From Candidatus Methylacidiphilum fumarolicum (GTDB taxonomy: Bacteria; Verrucomicrobiota; Verrucomicrobiia; Methylacidiphilales; Methylacidiphilaceae): a DNA stretch of 64,000 nt. The notes under the pieces are model-generated. The model saw nothing but the letters and a program-made list of their open reading frames with translations. It was not told the origin of the DNA and ran no database searches. Position numbers and translations under genes: made by a program. Every line of letters begins with the position of its first letter. Within the stretch, counting starts at the first letter, position 1. Positions 55,191-64,000 of this stretch are shown here, in pieces. The stretch spans positions 2,294,001 to 2,358,000 of the forward strand of contig NZ_OX458932.1 of assembly GCF_949774925.1 (NCBI RefSeq). Reading direction: 5' to 3'.

Positions 55191-57518
55191 TTATTCTCTA
55201 AAACTACAAGAAAGTTTTTTCCGTAACCCTTCCTTTAGTTTTATTACAATAGCGTTGACTTCTTCATCTGTCAAAGTGCGATCTTTGGCTCGAAAGGTTA
55301 AAGCATAAGCCAAGGACTTTTTCTCTTTAGGAATTCGAATCCCCTCTAGATCTTCAAAAAGATCAAAAAGCTCTACTGATTCAAGAAAAGGAACTTCTTG
55401 GTTTTGAATCTCTGTTAAGATTTCTTTATGCTTTAATTCCTTGTCCACAATCAATGCTATATCCCTTCGAATGGATGGCTGAGTTGGAAGCGGTTTATAG
55501 GTGGGGGGCTCCTCACTTTCCCTTTTCCATCGTTCGAGGGTATATTCAACATAATAACAGGGAAAATCGACTGCTAATCCTTCTAAGTCCTCTGAACGAA
55601 CTAAAAACAACTCTTTACGATCTTCCTCCAAAAAACCCTTTTTTTGTTCTAGAAAATCCACCAGCTGCTTCAAATCATAAAAATCTATTTTTCGTTGTTT
55701 CATTGACCACTGTAGCTTATGTGTTTCCAGCTGATTAGTTTCTCCCCCGACAAGAATGCCTAGCCTTTGCTCTTCACACACCTTCCCTTTATTGTTAAAA
55801 AAAAGAGTGCCGATTTCGAATATCCTTATTTCCTTATTGCCTCGCCTCCAATTCGTATTGGCTACCTCAACCAAAGATCTCAAAAATGATTTTCTCAAGA
55901 CTACATGATAATTGCTTGCCGGATTGGATAGGGAAATTCGATCCTCCTCCTTCTTCTTTTCATCAACCACCAAGGGAATGGTCATGCATTCCTGATATCC
56001 TTTCGATGCCAGCGCTTGTTTAAGCTTAAAGACCTTATCCCATTCCTTTTCTGAAGCTGATGGGGAAGCCAACCCAAAAGGAATCCGCGATGGAATATCA
56101 GAAAGACCACGCAGGCGTACCAGCTCTTCAATAAGATCCTCTTCTATTTCCAAATCGGATCTGAAAGAAGGAGCTTCCCAATAAGATTCCTTCTCTGTTT
56201 GATGCCTTAACAGTAATCCCAAAGACTTGAGTTTTTCTTCTATTACTGCTTGTGACCAAGACAAAGCAGTAAACTCCTCAAGCTTTTGTTTTCTAAGCCT
56301 GATGCTACTTTTTCTTGCTTCAATCGTTCCCTCCACGGTACCTCCAACCAATTTCGCCCCAATGACTTTTTCCAATAGCTCCACAGCCCTGATTCTCCCA
56401 GGAATTACCCCTTGCGGATCTACCCTTCTTGCAAATCGATAAGAGGCTTCAGTCACTATCCCCAGCCTATTCGATGTCTGTTGAATTGTAAAGGGATCAA
56501 ACCAAGCCGATTCTAGGAGAATCGATGTAGTAGAGCTACTGACTGCCGAAGCCTTTCCTCCGATTATTCCTGCAAGAGCTTCTACCTGATGGGGGCTTGC
56601 AATAACCAAATCTCTTTCATCCAGTACATATTCTTTACCATCCAATCCAACAAAAAGCTCCCCTTTCTGGCCATCTCTTACAATAATGTTCTGGGAACCA
56701 AACCGTTCGGCATCGAAAGCATGAAGAGGCTGTCCAGTTTCAAGAAGAACATAATTCGTAACATCAACAACAGCATTGATGGGCTTAAAACCACTCGCTT
56801 TAAGCCTAGAAGCAAGCCAAGTAGGAGAAGGGCCAACCCTTATGTTCTCAATCCAGCATCCAGAATACAAAAGACATTTCTTCTTATTCTCTACCGTCAC
56901 CCTTCCATAACTACTCATTAACCCTTCTCCCATAGATGCTTGTTGAAAAGCTCTTGAAGATTTTAGTTTCCCCACACCAAGAGCTGCAAGCTCTCTAGCA
57001 ATCCCAATATAACAGAGCAGATCGGACCGGTTCGGAGTGATCTCCAAATCAAGAATCGTGTCTTTTGGAAATAAAGAGCTAAGGTTAGTACCTATTGCAA
57101 CTTCTTTTGATAAAACCATTATCCCTTCAGATTCTCCCGACAATCCAAGTTCCTTTTCAGAGCAGAGCATCCCGTAAGAAGTTTCGCCACGTATTTTTCT
57201 TACTCCAATCTGCAGACCTCCGGGCAAAACAGCCCCAGGCAAAGCTAAGACGACTCGATCTCCTACATCAAAATTTTTAGCACCACATACAATACTGAGC
57301 TTATCTAAGCCAGTAAAGACCTCACACAACCTTAATTTATCGGCGTTCGGATGGGGCCTCCAGCTCACTATTTCGCCCACTACTATCTTTTCATCTTCAA
57401 TTCCTATCTCATTAACTTCCTCAACTTCAACTCCTCCTAATGTCAATTTTTCGACTATCAGAGCCAAAGGCTGTTCCAATTCAAGATAATCTTTAAGCCA
57501 ATTAAGAGATATTTTCAT
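55191..57518 (-). CDS. pheT: Phenylalanine-tRNA ligase beta subunit
   Basis: This 775-residue subunit has domains in order: the N-terminal tRNA-binding OB domain (residues 40-150), B3/B4 editing domain (AVVDVTNYVLLETGQPLHAFD), B5, the catalytic-core-like region, and the C-terminal ferredoxin-fold anticodon-binding domain (YALTFRAKDRTLTDEEVNAI). Length is normal. pheS is not in the window, so the pair is split here. The 227 bases between its stop and trmFO hold no gene that I recognise. Confidence 0.95.
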   Translation of the reverse strand: MKISLNWLKDYLELEQPLALIVEKLTLGGVEVEEVNEIGIEDEKIVVGEIVSWRPHPNADKLRLCEVFTGLDKLSIVCGAKNFDVGDRVVLALPGAVLPGGLQIGVRKIRGETSYGMLCSEKELGLSGESEGIMVLSKEVAIGTNLSSLFPKDTILDLEITPNRSDLLCYIGIARELAALGVGKLKSSRAFQQASMGEGLMSSYGRVTVENKKKCLLYSGCWIENIRVGPSPTWLASRLKASGFKPINAVVDVTNYVLLETGQPLHAFDAERFGSQNIIVRDGQKGELFVGLDGKEYVLDERDLVIASPHQVEALAGIIGGKASAVSSSTTSILLESAWFDPFTIQQTSNRLGIVTEASYRFARRVDPQGVIPGRIRAVELLEKVIGAKLVGGTVEGTIEARKSSIRLRKQKLEEFTALSWSQAVIEEKLKSLGLLLRHQTEKESYWEAPSFRSDLEIEEDLIEELVRLRGLSDIPSRIPFGLASPSASEKEWDKVFKLKQALASKGYQECMTIPLVVDEKKKEEDRISLSNPASNYHVVLRKSFLRSLVEVANTNWRRGNKEIRIFEIGTLFFNNKGKVCEEQRLGILVGGETNQLETHKLQWSMKQRKIDFYDLKQLVDFLEQKKGFLEEDRKELFLVRSEDLEGLAVDFPCYYVEYTLERWKRESEEPPTYKPLPTQPSIRRDIALIVDKELKHKEILTEIQNQEVPFLESVELFDLFEDLEGIRIPKEKKSLAYALTFRAKDRTLTDEEVNAIVIKLKEGLRKKLSCSFRE

Positions 57519-57800
57519 TATTCTATTATCCTAAAACCTATACCATTTTTTTTCCTCTAAATCCTTTCCCTATTTTATACTTGATCACAGATTTACTAAA
57601 GCATTACTCGCTATTGGGCTTCATTTTGTTCAAAGCCATGCATTAAACTAAAGAAAAATTAGTCATAATCCCTAGATTAAAATTCCGGTAATTTTGTTTT
57701 GATTTTTTTTAAGATTAAGAGATAAAGTCTACAAGATTAAAATATGATTTATTTTAAAGAATCATTAAAATAATTAATAGAATATTAAGAGGAGGAAAAA

Positions 57801-58571
57801 ATGAAAAAAAATACAAAGCTTGCGGTTTTGAAAATCTTACGGTGTGCTCTTCTTTGCTTAAGCATTGGATTTGGTTTTTCTGCTCTGCATCTGAAAGCCG
57901 AAGACAATGCCTCGACCCTAGCGGAAGGAGATGAGATAGCGGTAGATAAAGATCATAGTTCAAAATACTTGGAAAATAAAAAGGCAATGGAAAAAGCTGG
58001 TGCTGAATCGAAGCGAATCGTTGGAGCATGGTATATTGCCGGAGGAGCCGGAACCGGTTTTGTAGGCGCTAATGATGGATTTGTCAATCCCGGCGGACCC
58101 ATTACGGTCAACACCAACTTCAGCACTGTTCTTGGAATACTTGGTGGTTATCATTGGCTTGATACTGAAACCCATCTCGCATGGACAGTTGATGCTGAAG
58201 CCGCTTACATAGGCACTGGACATTATCTGAGCCTTCCTAATATGAATACTGCTCTGAACATTGGCGCCTTTATGGTGAATGGCACTGTGGGGTATCATAT
58301 TGGCAATTTTGAACCGTATATTGGTTTTGGAGTGGGAGCCGTTGTTGTCAACGCCGAAGTAGCCAGTGCCAATATTGGGACTAATTGGGCTTTTGCCTTT
58401 CAACCCATAGCCGGTGTTCGCTATTTCATCACTGCCCACTGGATGGCAGCCGCCCAATTTGAGTGGATTTGGACGGATACCCTTTCAGGATATAATCTTG
58501 GAGCCACTCAGGTTACTGTTGGTCATGCTATGATTCCATTAGGACTCTTAGCCATTGGTTATGCTTTCTGA
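57801..58571 (+). CDS. Outer-membrane beta-barrel protein
   Basis: This 256-residue protein has a signal peptide (LKILRCALLCLSIGFGFSAL, cleaved near LKA-ED) and a short charged linker (residues 35-70). It continues with eight or so amphipathic strands such as GYHWLDTETHLAWTVDAEAA and FEPYIGFGVGAVVV, and ends in Phe (IGYAF). It resembles small OmpA/opacity-type barrels. The GAGGAGG ribosome site five to seven bases before the ATG is very strong, which suggests abundant expression. Function is unknown. Confidence 0.8.
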   Translation: MKKNTKLAVLKILRCALLCLSIGFGFSALHLKAEDNASTLAEGDEIAVDKDHSSKYLENKKAMEKAGAESKRIVGAWYIAGGAGTGFVGANDGFVNPGGPITVNTNFSTVLGILGGYHWLDTETHLAWTVDAEAAYIGTGHYLSLPNMNTALNIGAFMVNGTVGYHIGNFEPYIGFGVGAVVVNAEVASANIGTNWAFAFQPIAGVRYFITAHWMAAAQFEWIWTDTLSGYNLGATQVTVGHAMIPLGLLAIGYAF

Positions 58572-58598
58572 TTGTAGAAAGAACAATCAACTGAAGCT

Positions 58599-58663
58599 GA
58601 AAGGGGCATTTACAATGCTGTTTTTTTTATCCATAGCGCCTGATAACAAAGGATGCCCCTTTC
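58599..58663. terminator. Inverted repeat, possible bidirectional terminator
   Basis: GAAAGGGGCAT (58599-58609) and ATGCCCCTTTC (58653-58663) form an 11-bp perfect stem with a 43-base loop. The right arm lies inside the last codons of trmB. Convergent position between the barrel gene and trmB suggests shared termination. The loop is long, so confidence is limited. Confidence 0.4.
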
Positions 58664-59254
58664 TTTAAACCTTTTTTGGAATAGGCTTTCAGGATATTCG
58701 GAAGGCAATGCTAGTGGTTTTTCTTCAAAATATCCTGAAAGATGAAAAAGTTTCTCACTCCAAACAAAATATTCTCTGTTATCCGTTAGTAGTCGGCATA
58801 TCCCATTGGGTTTAAGAACGTCGGCTATTGCTTGAACAACCGGAGCTTTGATGGATCTTCGCTTATGGTGCCTTCTTTTTGGCCAAGGATCAGGGAAAAG
58901 AATATGTATTTCGTCGATTGAAGAAGGCATACAATGCCTTAATAAAAATTGTTCCCAGCAACAATGAATAACCCTAAGGTTTTTTAAATTCAAGCGTCTA
59001 GCTTTTGAAGCTATTTTTCGTACCCTGCTAATTTTTTTTTCTATGGCAAAAAGACAGGCTTGGGGATTTTTGATTGCATAATCAATAATAAAAGATCCTT
59101 CTCCAGCCCCTAAATCCAATATCAAAGAGCCGTTGGCGCCAAAGATACTGGAAAGGTCCATCGGCCCCTCAGCATGGGGCGTAGAAAAAATCCAATAATC
59201 TAATGGAGGGATGTTGCCCACCCTCTCCAGACTGTCGCAACCCCCCTCTCCCAT
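58610..59254 (-). CDS. trmB: tRNA (guanine-N7)-methyltransferase
   Basis: This 214-residue SAM-dependent enzyme makes m7G46 in tRNA. LILDLGAGEGSFI is the SAM motif, and HILFPDPWPKRRHHKRR (118-134) is the diagnostic TrmB signature. The N-terminus is short but complete enough. The 3' end overlaps the arm of an inverted repeat. Confidence 0.93.
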   Translation of the reverse strand: MGEGGCDSLERVGNIPPLDYWIFSTPHAEGPMDLSSIFGANGSLILDLGAGEGSFIIDYAIKNPQACLFAIEKKISRVRKIASKARRLNLKNLRVIHCCWEQFLLRHCMPSSIDEIHILFPDPWPKRRHHKRRSIKAPVVQAIADVLKPNGICRLLTDNREYFVWSEKLFHLSGYFEEKPLALPSEYPESLFQKRFKERGILCYQALWIKKTAL

Positions 59255-59343
59255 TCTTTTCCTTCTTTTCTTAAAAAATTAACCCTACAAAAGAAAAATT
59301 AAAAATGTGATACAACATTCAGACTCATACTAAAGATGAAAAA

Positions 59344-59724
59344 TCAAATATGCTTGCAATCGTTTTCATCTTTAAAATGATACCCTTCGTCGATCCTTTT
59401 TACATTGACCATATGTTTTTTGTGATAGGCTTCGAAAAGATCTTCTGGACTCATCCCTAAAAGTTGCGCTGTGGAAACAAGAAAGTGCAACAGATCGATG
59501 ACCTCCACACGGGCATTCTGTAAGTCAAATTTTTGATATTTTGCCCACCATTTCCATGGAATACTGTCAACCAGTTCGGCCAGCTCCTGCCCAATCGCTC
59601 GAGTATAATTCAAAAGCCACTGTATTCGAGTTTCCTGATCCATAGTAGTAGGATCAACCCCTATTTTTAGATTCAGTTTTTTTTGCAGTTCAAATATTTG
59701 GTCTAATTTGTCTTGACTTTGCAT
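59344..59724 (-). CDS. Dimeric all-alpha dUTPase
   Basis: This 126-residue protein matches the dUTPase_2 (all-alpha, MazG-related) family. ELAELVDSIPWKWWAKYQKF carries Glu residues for metal binding, and ARVEVIDLLHFLVSTAQLLG adds Glu74 and Asp77. It would hydrolyse dUTP to dUMP and so limit uracil in DNA. The family is also found in phages and some protozoa. It stands alone between trmB and the DCC gene. Confidence 0.85.
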   Translation of the reverse strand: MQSQDKLDQIFELQKKLNLKIGVDPTTMDQETRIQWLLNYTRAIGQELAELVDSIPWKWWAKYQKFDLQNARVEVIDLLHFLVSTAQLLGMSPEDLFEAYHKKHMVNVKRIDEGYHFKDENDCKHI

Positions 59725-59757
59725 TTTTATTATTGTGGCAAAGTGAGTCGAAGAGGA

Positions 59758-60204
59758 TCAATCAAAAAAATATTTTCTTTGCTCTTGATTCAGAAAACGG
59801 CAATTTTTTTCTTTCCCAAAGAGCTTGTATCGATTTTTGGCAATTATTCTATAGAGTTTATTTAAAAATGAAGTGGGGAAAAAAGAAAGCATAAGTCCTA
59901 ACAAATAAAACCCGGTAAGGCTTTTCAGTATCTCCACAACGGCTTGCGATTCAATGAAAAATTCCCATTTATGCTTCTTATCGTTATAACGGCATAGGAC
60001 TATAGAATCGGCCATTTTCGCCTCAGGACTCATGAGCCATTGGAATTTTTCAAACAATTTTCCTTGTCTTGGAGCAAACAAAAAAGAATGGTTTTTATCT
60101 TTTCTTAAAACAAAGGATACAAAAGAATTGCATAAAACACATATTCCATCAAAAAAGATAATTTGTTTGTCTTTTTTTTCAGAGACAAAAGCATTAAAAT
60201 CCAC
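59758..60204 (-). CDS. DCC-family thiol-disulfide oxidoreductase (DUF393)
   Basis: This 148-residue protein has FFDGICVLCNSFVSFVLRKD: the Asp19-Gly20 plus Cys22-x2-Cys25 motif of DCC (DUF393) proteins. LFAPRQGKLFEKF and SQAVVEILKSL follow the family pattern. A thioredoxin-like role is assumed from the family and unproven. Confidence 0.85.
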   Translation of the reverse strand: MDFNAFVSEKKDKQIIFFDGICVLCNSFVSFVLRKDKNHSFLFAPRQGKLFEKFQWLMSPEAKMADSIVLCRYNDKKHKWEFFIESQAVVEILKSLTGFYLLGLMLSFFPTSFLNKLYRIIAKNRYKLFGKEKNCRFLNQEQRKYFFD

Positions 60205-60349
60205 AATCTATAATATCTTAGTGAAGATTCAAAAGAAAGGGGGGGAGAAAAAATGGCATGAGCTGTTATAAACTAGCAAAGCAAGAAAATTATCGAAACA
60301 ATCGAAACAAAGAACTTCCATTTTCTTTTTTTTAATTGCAATTATTTCC

Positions 60350-61102
60350 ATGACCATATTCAGTGTTGTTCTGCCGGTCTATAACGAAGAGAAAATCATT
60401 CAAGAGGTCTCTCGATCTATCTGCCAGTTTTCTATACAAAATCCTCGATACGAATTTGTTTTTGTTAACGATGGCTCTACAGACAACACTGGAAATTTAC
60501 TGAAAGCTGTTTTAAAAGAATATGCCTCTGCTCATGTGCAACTTATCGATTATAAAACCAACAAAGGCAAAGGTTATGCTATAAAAGAAGGCTTCCGGCA
60601 CACCCGTGGAGACAATTTCTGTTTTCTAGATGGGGATTTAGCTTATCCGTTAGATTACCTGCCTTTGTTTGAAGAAAAACTACAAAGTTGTGATATTGCC
60701 ATTGGCAGTAGAATATCGGAAAAAAAGGGTTTTTGTTTGGAACGGAGTTTAAGAAGAAAATTTCTTGGCTACTGTTTTAACAAACTGGTTGGCTTTATAC
60801 TTGACCTGCCTTATTCGGATACACAAGCCGGACTGAAAGCTTTTCGAAGAACTGTAGCTGAAAAGCTATTTAAATTGCAAAGAATTGAAGGTTTTTCTTT
60901 TGATGTGGAACTGATTTTTCTTGCAAGAAAATTGGGTTATAAAGTCGAAGAAATTCCTGTTAAAGTCTCTGCCACACACTCTTATAAGCATTCTAAAATC
61001 AAACTTTTTGGGGACTCTCTTCGGATGTTAAAGGAGTTGTTGCAAATCAAATATCTTGCAAACAAAGGGGAATATGATCGGCAAAATCTATTTGAACTTT
61101 GA
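60350..61102 (+). CDS. Glycosyltransferase family 2 (dolichyl-phosphate-mannose-synthase-like)
   Basis: This 250-residue GT-A enzyme has VVLPVYNEEKIIQEV, FVFVNDGSTDNTG (nucleotide binding), KGYAIKEGFRHTRGDNFCFLDGDLAYP (DxD-type metal site) and DTQAGLKAFRR. It probably makes a polyprenyl-phosphate-linked sugar. It overlaps the deacetylase gene downstream by 29 bases, forming an envelope-glycan operon. Confidence 0.9.
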   Translation: MTIFSVVLPVYNEEKIIQEVSRSICQFSIQNPRYEFVFVNDGSTDNTGNLLKAVLKEYASAHVQLIDYKTNKGKGYAIKEGFRHTRGDNFCFLDGDLAYPLDYLPLFEEKLQSCDIAIGSRISEKKGFCLERSLRRKFLGYCFNKLVGFILDLPYSDTQAGLKAFRRTVAEKLFKLQRIEGFSFDVELIFLARKLGYKVEEIPVKVSATHSYKHSKIKLFGDSLRMLKELLQIKYLANKGEYDRQNLFEL

Positions 61103-61862
61103 TCTCGAAGAATTTGATATTCCTTGCGAATACGGGCATTACTTAAAAGAGGAAGAACAGATTCAGGTGTCCAATGAAGGCGCAGAGGCTCTCTTGGAGT
61201 TACTCCAAAAAAAAGCGCTAAAAGTCACTTTTTTTACAACGGCTTCTTTTGCTTTAAAAAAAACCGAACTTCTTAAAACTATTCTAGCGTCCGGACACGA
61301 AATCGCATCGCATGGATTAAGCCACAATCCTATCGGGAAAGATGAAGAACTTCCTCTTTCAAAGAAAATCCTAGAAGATATCTGCTCGGTTCAAATTCTT
61401 GGGTATCGAAGTCCTAGATTCAGAGCTGTAAACTACCAATCACTTATTTGTTCTGGGTATAAATACAACTCATCGATCAATCCTACCTGGCTACCTGGTA
61501 GATACAATTATTTATCATTACCAAGAAAAATTTTTTGCGAACAGGGCCTTGTTCAAATACCAATTTCGACTACTCCCTTGTTTCGTATTCCTCTTTGTTG
61601 GCTGACCTTTAAAAATATCCCTTTATCCTTATTCAAAACATTTTCCCTATGGACATTACAGGAAAAAGGTTATCTCAATATTTTTTTTCACCCATGGGAA
61701 TTTACCAATATCCAGAAATATCCTATTCCCAAAGTAGCAAAAGCGATTGATGGTCTAGTTCTTTTACAAAGACTCGAGGTATACATTTCTTGGCTGCAAT
61801 CTTTAGAGGTAAGGTTTTGTACCCTAAATGATGTTATTCAGAAAGAAAGGCCTGTAGAATAA
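61074..61862 (+). CDS. Polysaccharide deacetylase (NodB-like)
   Basis: About 262 residues from the ATG at 61074, which has AAAGGGG upstream. NodB-type motifs are present: NFDLEEFDIP (first Asp), SHGLSHNPIG (the His-x3-His metal site), GYRSPRFRAVNYQSL and a C-terminal FFHPWEFTN. It probably removes acyl groups from a surface or lipid-linked sugar. The overlap with the preceding GT2 suggests the two act on the same glycan. Confidence 0.85.
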   Translation: MIGKIYLNFDLEEFDIPCEYGHYLKEEEQIQVSNEGAEALLELLQKKALKVTFFTTASFALKKTELLKTILASGHEIASHGLSHNPIGKDEELPLSKKILEDICSVQILGYRSPRFRAVNYQSLICSGYKYNSSINPTWLPGRYNYLSLPRKIFCEQGLVQIPISTTPLFRIPLCWLTFKNIPLSLFKTFSLWTLQEKGYLNIFFHPWEFTNIQKYPIPKVAKAIDGLVLLQRLEVYISWLQSLEVRFCTLNDVIQKERPVE

Positions 61863-61864
61863 TT

Positions 61865-63034
61865 ATGAAAAGTTCTTATTGGGCCTTTGCCAGCATTGTC
61901 CTTTGGTCAGTTTTAGTTGTTTCCCTCAGCCTTCTTATATTCCATAATCCAACAAGTCGAACCGTTACTCTGGCTTATGTTCAAGCCTCTACAAGGTTTT
62001 TACAAAAAGTCCCTCTTTACGAATCTAGTGGAATTCATGGGTTTCTCTATTTTCCTCATTTTGCCATTTTTTTTACTCCCTTTGCCCTTCTGCCTCCTAT
62101 TCCAAGAGAAATATTATGGAGAATATTTTCCCTTTTGATATTTGTTGGGGCACTCCGAAAACTCACGACCTCTTTTTTCCCACTCTATCCGGATAAGATC
62201 TTTTTCTATTTTTCCCTACTTATATTGTTCAGTGCCCTAGCATCGATCCGAAATGGACAGACTAATCTAGCTCTTAGCGGCTCCTTAGTGCTTTCATTTT
62301 TGGCCTGTGGGGAAAAACATTGGCTAAAAGCAGCTTTTTTTTTCTTCCTAAGCTTGATCTTCAAACCCATCGCGCTGTTTCCTTTTGTTTATGCCACCAT
62401 TTTCTATCCTTCTTTCAAAAAAACTGCTTTTTGGCTCTTCCTGCTCTTTGTCCTCTTCCCCTTTTTCTTTTGCTTAGATCATCCACTCTACATTGTCGAA
62501 CAGTACCTGCTTTTCATGAAGCGGATGACGACGGTTTCCCAGCCAAACGAAGCAAACTTTGCAGATATTCAAGGACTCTTTCATGTCGTACATGGGGAAC
62601 TTCCTTTTGCCCTTTCTCTTGTGATCCGCAGTTTAGCAGCGATAGGAATAATTCTTTTGGCTTTTAGGCTTAAAAGATGGAGTAAAAGTCCATTATTTTT
62701 TTCCATGCTTCTTTATTCTTTTTCTACTGCCTATTTACTCCTCTGCAATCCTCGCACAGAACTGAATTCCTATGTCTTTCTTGGACTCTCGCTGGGTTTC
62801 TTCTCCCTCTACTTTTTATTTGTTGAAAAGCAAAACGCAATTGGACTCTTCTTGCTAGCTTTGCAACCTTTCCTAGGCATAGAAGCCTTTGGAAAAAGAT
62901 GGGTAGAGATGGGACTCTGGCTTAAACCACTGATCTGTCTTTTTTCTCAGATTCTTTTAAGCTGGCAACTCTTTAAAGCACAAACAAAACCTAACGTCGA
63001 ATCAGATCCGAATAGCCAATCCTCTCTCCTTTAA
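61865..63034 (+). CDS. Polytopic membrane glycosyltransferase (GT87/DUF2029-like)
   Basis: This 389-residue protein has about ten hydrophobic helices. A loop with SSGIHGFLYFPHFAIFFTPF and later ASIRNGQTNLALSGSLVLSF is characteristic of GT87/DUF2029 mannosyl or arabinosyl transferases that use polyprenyl-phosphate sugars. The GT2 upstream may supply that donor. It starts two bases after the deacetylase stop. The last 33 bases overlap the convergent hisF gene. Confidence 0.8.
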   Translation: MKSSYWAFASIVLWSVLVVSLSLLIFHNPTSRTVTLAYVQASTRFLQKVPLYESSGIHGFLYFPHFAIFFTPFALLPPIPREILWRIFSLLIFVGALRKLTTSFFPLYPDKIFFYFSLLILFSALASIRNGQTNLALSGSLVLSFLACGEKHWLKAAFFFFLSLIFKPIALFPFVYATIFYPSFKKTAFWLFLLFVLFPFFFCLDHPLYIVEQYLLFMKRMTTVSQPNEANFADIQGLFHVVHGELPFALSLVIRSLAAIGIILLAFRLKRWSKSPLFFSMLLYSFSTAYLLLCNPRTELNSYVFLGLSLGFFSLYFLFVEKQNAIGLFLLALQPFLGIEAFGKRWVEMGLWLKPLICLFSQILLSWQLFKAQTKPNVESDPNSQSSLL

Positions 63035-63775
63035 GTACTTTTTTAACTCGGCTATATGGATTTCACCACGGTGGAATACGCCGGCAGCTAGGACAGCATC
63101 TGCTTGGCCAATTTCCAGGGCTAGTGCAAAATCCTCCATTTTCCCTGCTCCTCCGCTGGCTACTACTGGAACCGAGACTGTACGTGATAAACTCCTAATT
63201 AAATCTAGATCGTATCCCTCCTTCATTCCATCTGCATCAATGCTATTAATAACTATTTCTCCAGCCCCCATTTCCACCCCTTTCTTAGCCCATGAGACAA
63301 CCTCCCATGGCGTTTCTTTTCTACCGCCATGACTGAATACTTTCCATTCATTAGTTTGTTTCCGTTTAGCATCGATAGATAAAACAATACATTGAGAGCC
63401 AAATTTCTTTGCTCCATCTTCAATGAGTGACGGATTTTCCAAAGCTGCGGTATTCAAACTGACCTTGTCGGCTCCAGAAAGTAAAACCTGCCTTATATCT
63501 TCTAGGGTTCGAATCCCACCGCCAGCAGTGATGGGGATGAAGCAGCGGCGCGCTACCGATTCTAGAACGTTCAGTAAAGCCCCTCTGCCTTCATGACTAG
63601 CCGTTATATCATAAAAGACGATCTCATCTGCCCCCTCTTCATTATATTTCAAAGCCAAAAGGGTCGGGTCTCCTACATCAGTCAGTTCGCCTAATTCGGC
63701 TCTTCCAAATTTTTTCCCACGCGTAACTCTCCCCGCATGAACATCCAGACAGGGAATAATTCTTTTTGCAAGCAT
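63002..63775 (-). CDS. hisF: Imidazole glycerol phosphate synthase cyclase subunit
   Basis: This is a TIM-barrel cyclase of histidine biosynthesis, about 257 residues. MLAKRIIPCLDV carries the catalytic Asp, and VVASGGAGKMEDF, DITASHEGRG and NSIDADGMKEGYD carry the phosphate-binding and Asp130-type residues. I place the start at 63775; the longer frame would overlap the neighbouring methyltransferase gene. hisH is not adjacent. Confidence 0.95.
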   Translation of the reverse strand: MLAKRIIPCLDVHAGRVTRGKKFGRAELGELTDVGDPTLLALKYNEEGADEIVFYDITASHEGRGALLNVLESVARRCFIPITAGGGIRTLEDIRQVLLSGADKVSLNTAALENPSLIEDGAKKFGSQCIVLSIDAKRKQTNEWKVFSHGGRKETPWEVVSWAKKGVEMGAGEIVINSIDADGMKEGYDLDLIRSLSRTVSVPVVASGGAGKMEDFALALEIGQADAVLAAGVFHRGEIHIAELKKYLKERGLAIRI

Positions 63776-63819
63776 ACAGGAAAAATAATGTTGAAAACAA
63801 AGCCTTTGTCTATCTATTC

Positions 63820-64000
63820 CTAGCACAAAGCAGAGATTTTTTTTCGAAGCAAGTTTTGCCTTATGGCTTCATAAAGGATGATTGAGACACAATTAGCTAG
63901 ATTGAGGCTACGCACGGAAGGGTTGAGAATAGGTATCGAAAAAATGGACTGAGGACTCAAAGAAAGAATCCTTTGGGAAAGGCCCTTTGTTTCTCGTCCA
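63820..64000 (-). CDS. tRNA 2'-O-methyltransferase (SpoU/TrmL-like), C-terminal part
   Basis: The minus-strand frame is open to the right edge and ends with TAG at 63820. It encodes GRETKGLSQRIL, then SIPILNPSVRSLNLANCVSI and ILYEAIRQN, the SPOUT knot and motif 3 of TrmL-like enzymes that methylate the wobble base of tRNA. Only about 59 residues lie in the window. TrmL is the best match; another SpoU protein is possible. Confidence 0.8.
   Translation of the reverse strand, partial: GRETKGLSQRILSLSPQSIFSIPILNPSVRSLNLANCVSIILYEAIRQNLLRKKISALC

Noticed and set aside
1-64000. CRISPR array
   Set aside because: No series of regularly spaced identical repeats was seen. The only repeats are the paired hairpins and short direct repeats already listed.

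Overview
The window most likely comes from an acidophilic methanotrophic verrucomicrobium of the Methylacidiphilum type. This is an inference from gene content: a hopanoid/squalene gene, HprK with HPr and enzyme I but no sugar-specific EII nearby, several outer-membrane receptors that share unusual signatures, and a moderately AT-rich background. No 16S gene or methane-oxidation gene is present to prove it. Most of the window is ordinary, densely packed chromosomal coding sequence. The accessory signals sit in a few islands between operons.

Layout, left to right. 0-5 kb: the 3' end of a TonB-dependent receptor, a squalene synthase-oxidoreductase fusion (HpnD-HpnE like), and a deoxyhypusine-synthase-family protein that lacks the catalytic lysine. 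5-14.3 kb: three tandem hairpins, a membrane pyrophosphatase, tRNA-Val, and the distal half of the complex I operon (nuoI-J-K-L-M-N, no nuoH). 14.3-15.9 kb: non-coding and degenerate mobile DNA. It includes a collapsed iscB gene with a likely intact omega-RNA (HEARO) segment upstream. 15.9-38 kb: four more TonB-dependent receptors, interleaved with a compact cytochrome c/pgsA/DJ-1 operon, a glycosyltransferase plus GDP-mannose-epimerase-like pair, an Rsm22-like methyltransferase and a BNR-repeat secreted protein. One receptor has a clear Fur box. Two others share a conserved leader.

37.9-49.5 kb, all on the minus strand: murL-murD (the L-Glu epimerase route to peptidoglycan) with a sugar nucleotidyltransferase; hprK-ptsH-ptsI; pabB; grpE-dnaJ; and a STAS/SpoIIE phosphatase pair. 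49.7-55 kb, plus strand: an MBL hydrolase, TatD, ilvD, a miniature IS200/IS605-like element and trmFO. 55-64 kb: pheT, an outer-membrane barrel protein, trmB, dUTPase, a DCC-family protein, a cell-surface glycan trio (GT2, deacetylase, GT87), hisF, and the end of a TrmL-like RNA methyltransferase at the edge.

The genes describe a Gram-negative cell that builds hopanoids and surface glycans. It conserves energy with complex I and an H+-pyrophosphatase, and it invests heavily in TonB-dependent uptake, of iron in at least one case. The strongest candidates for follow-up are the iscB/omega-RNA relic, the mini IS605-like element, the shared receptor leader, the HpnD-HpnE fusion, the MurL-MurD pair and the lysine-less deoxyhypusine-synthase homologue.
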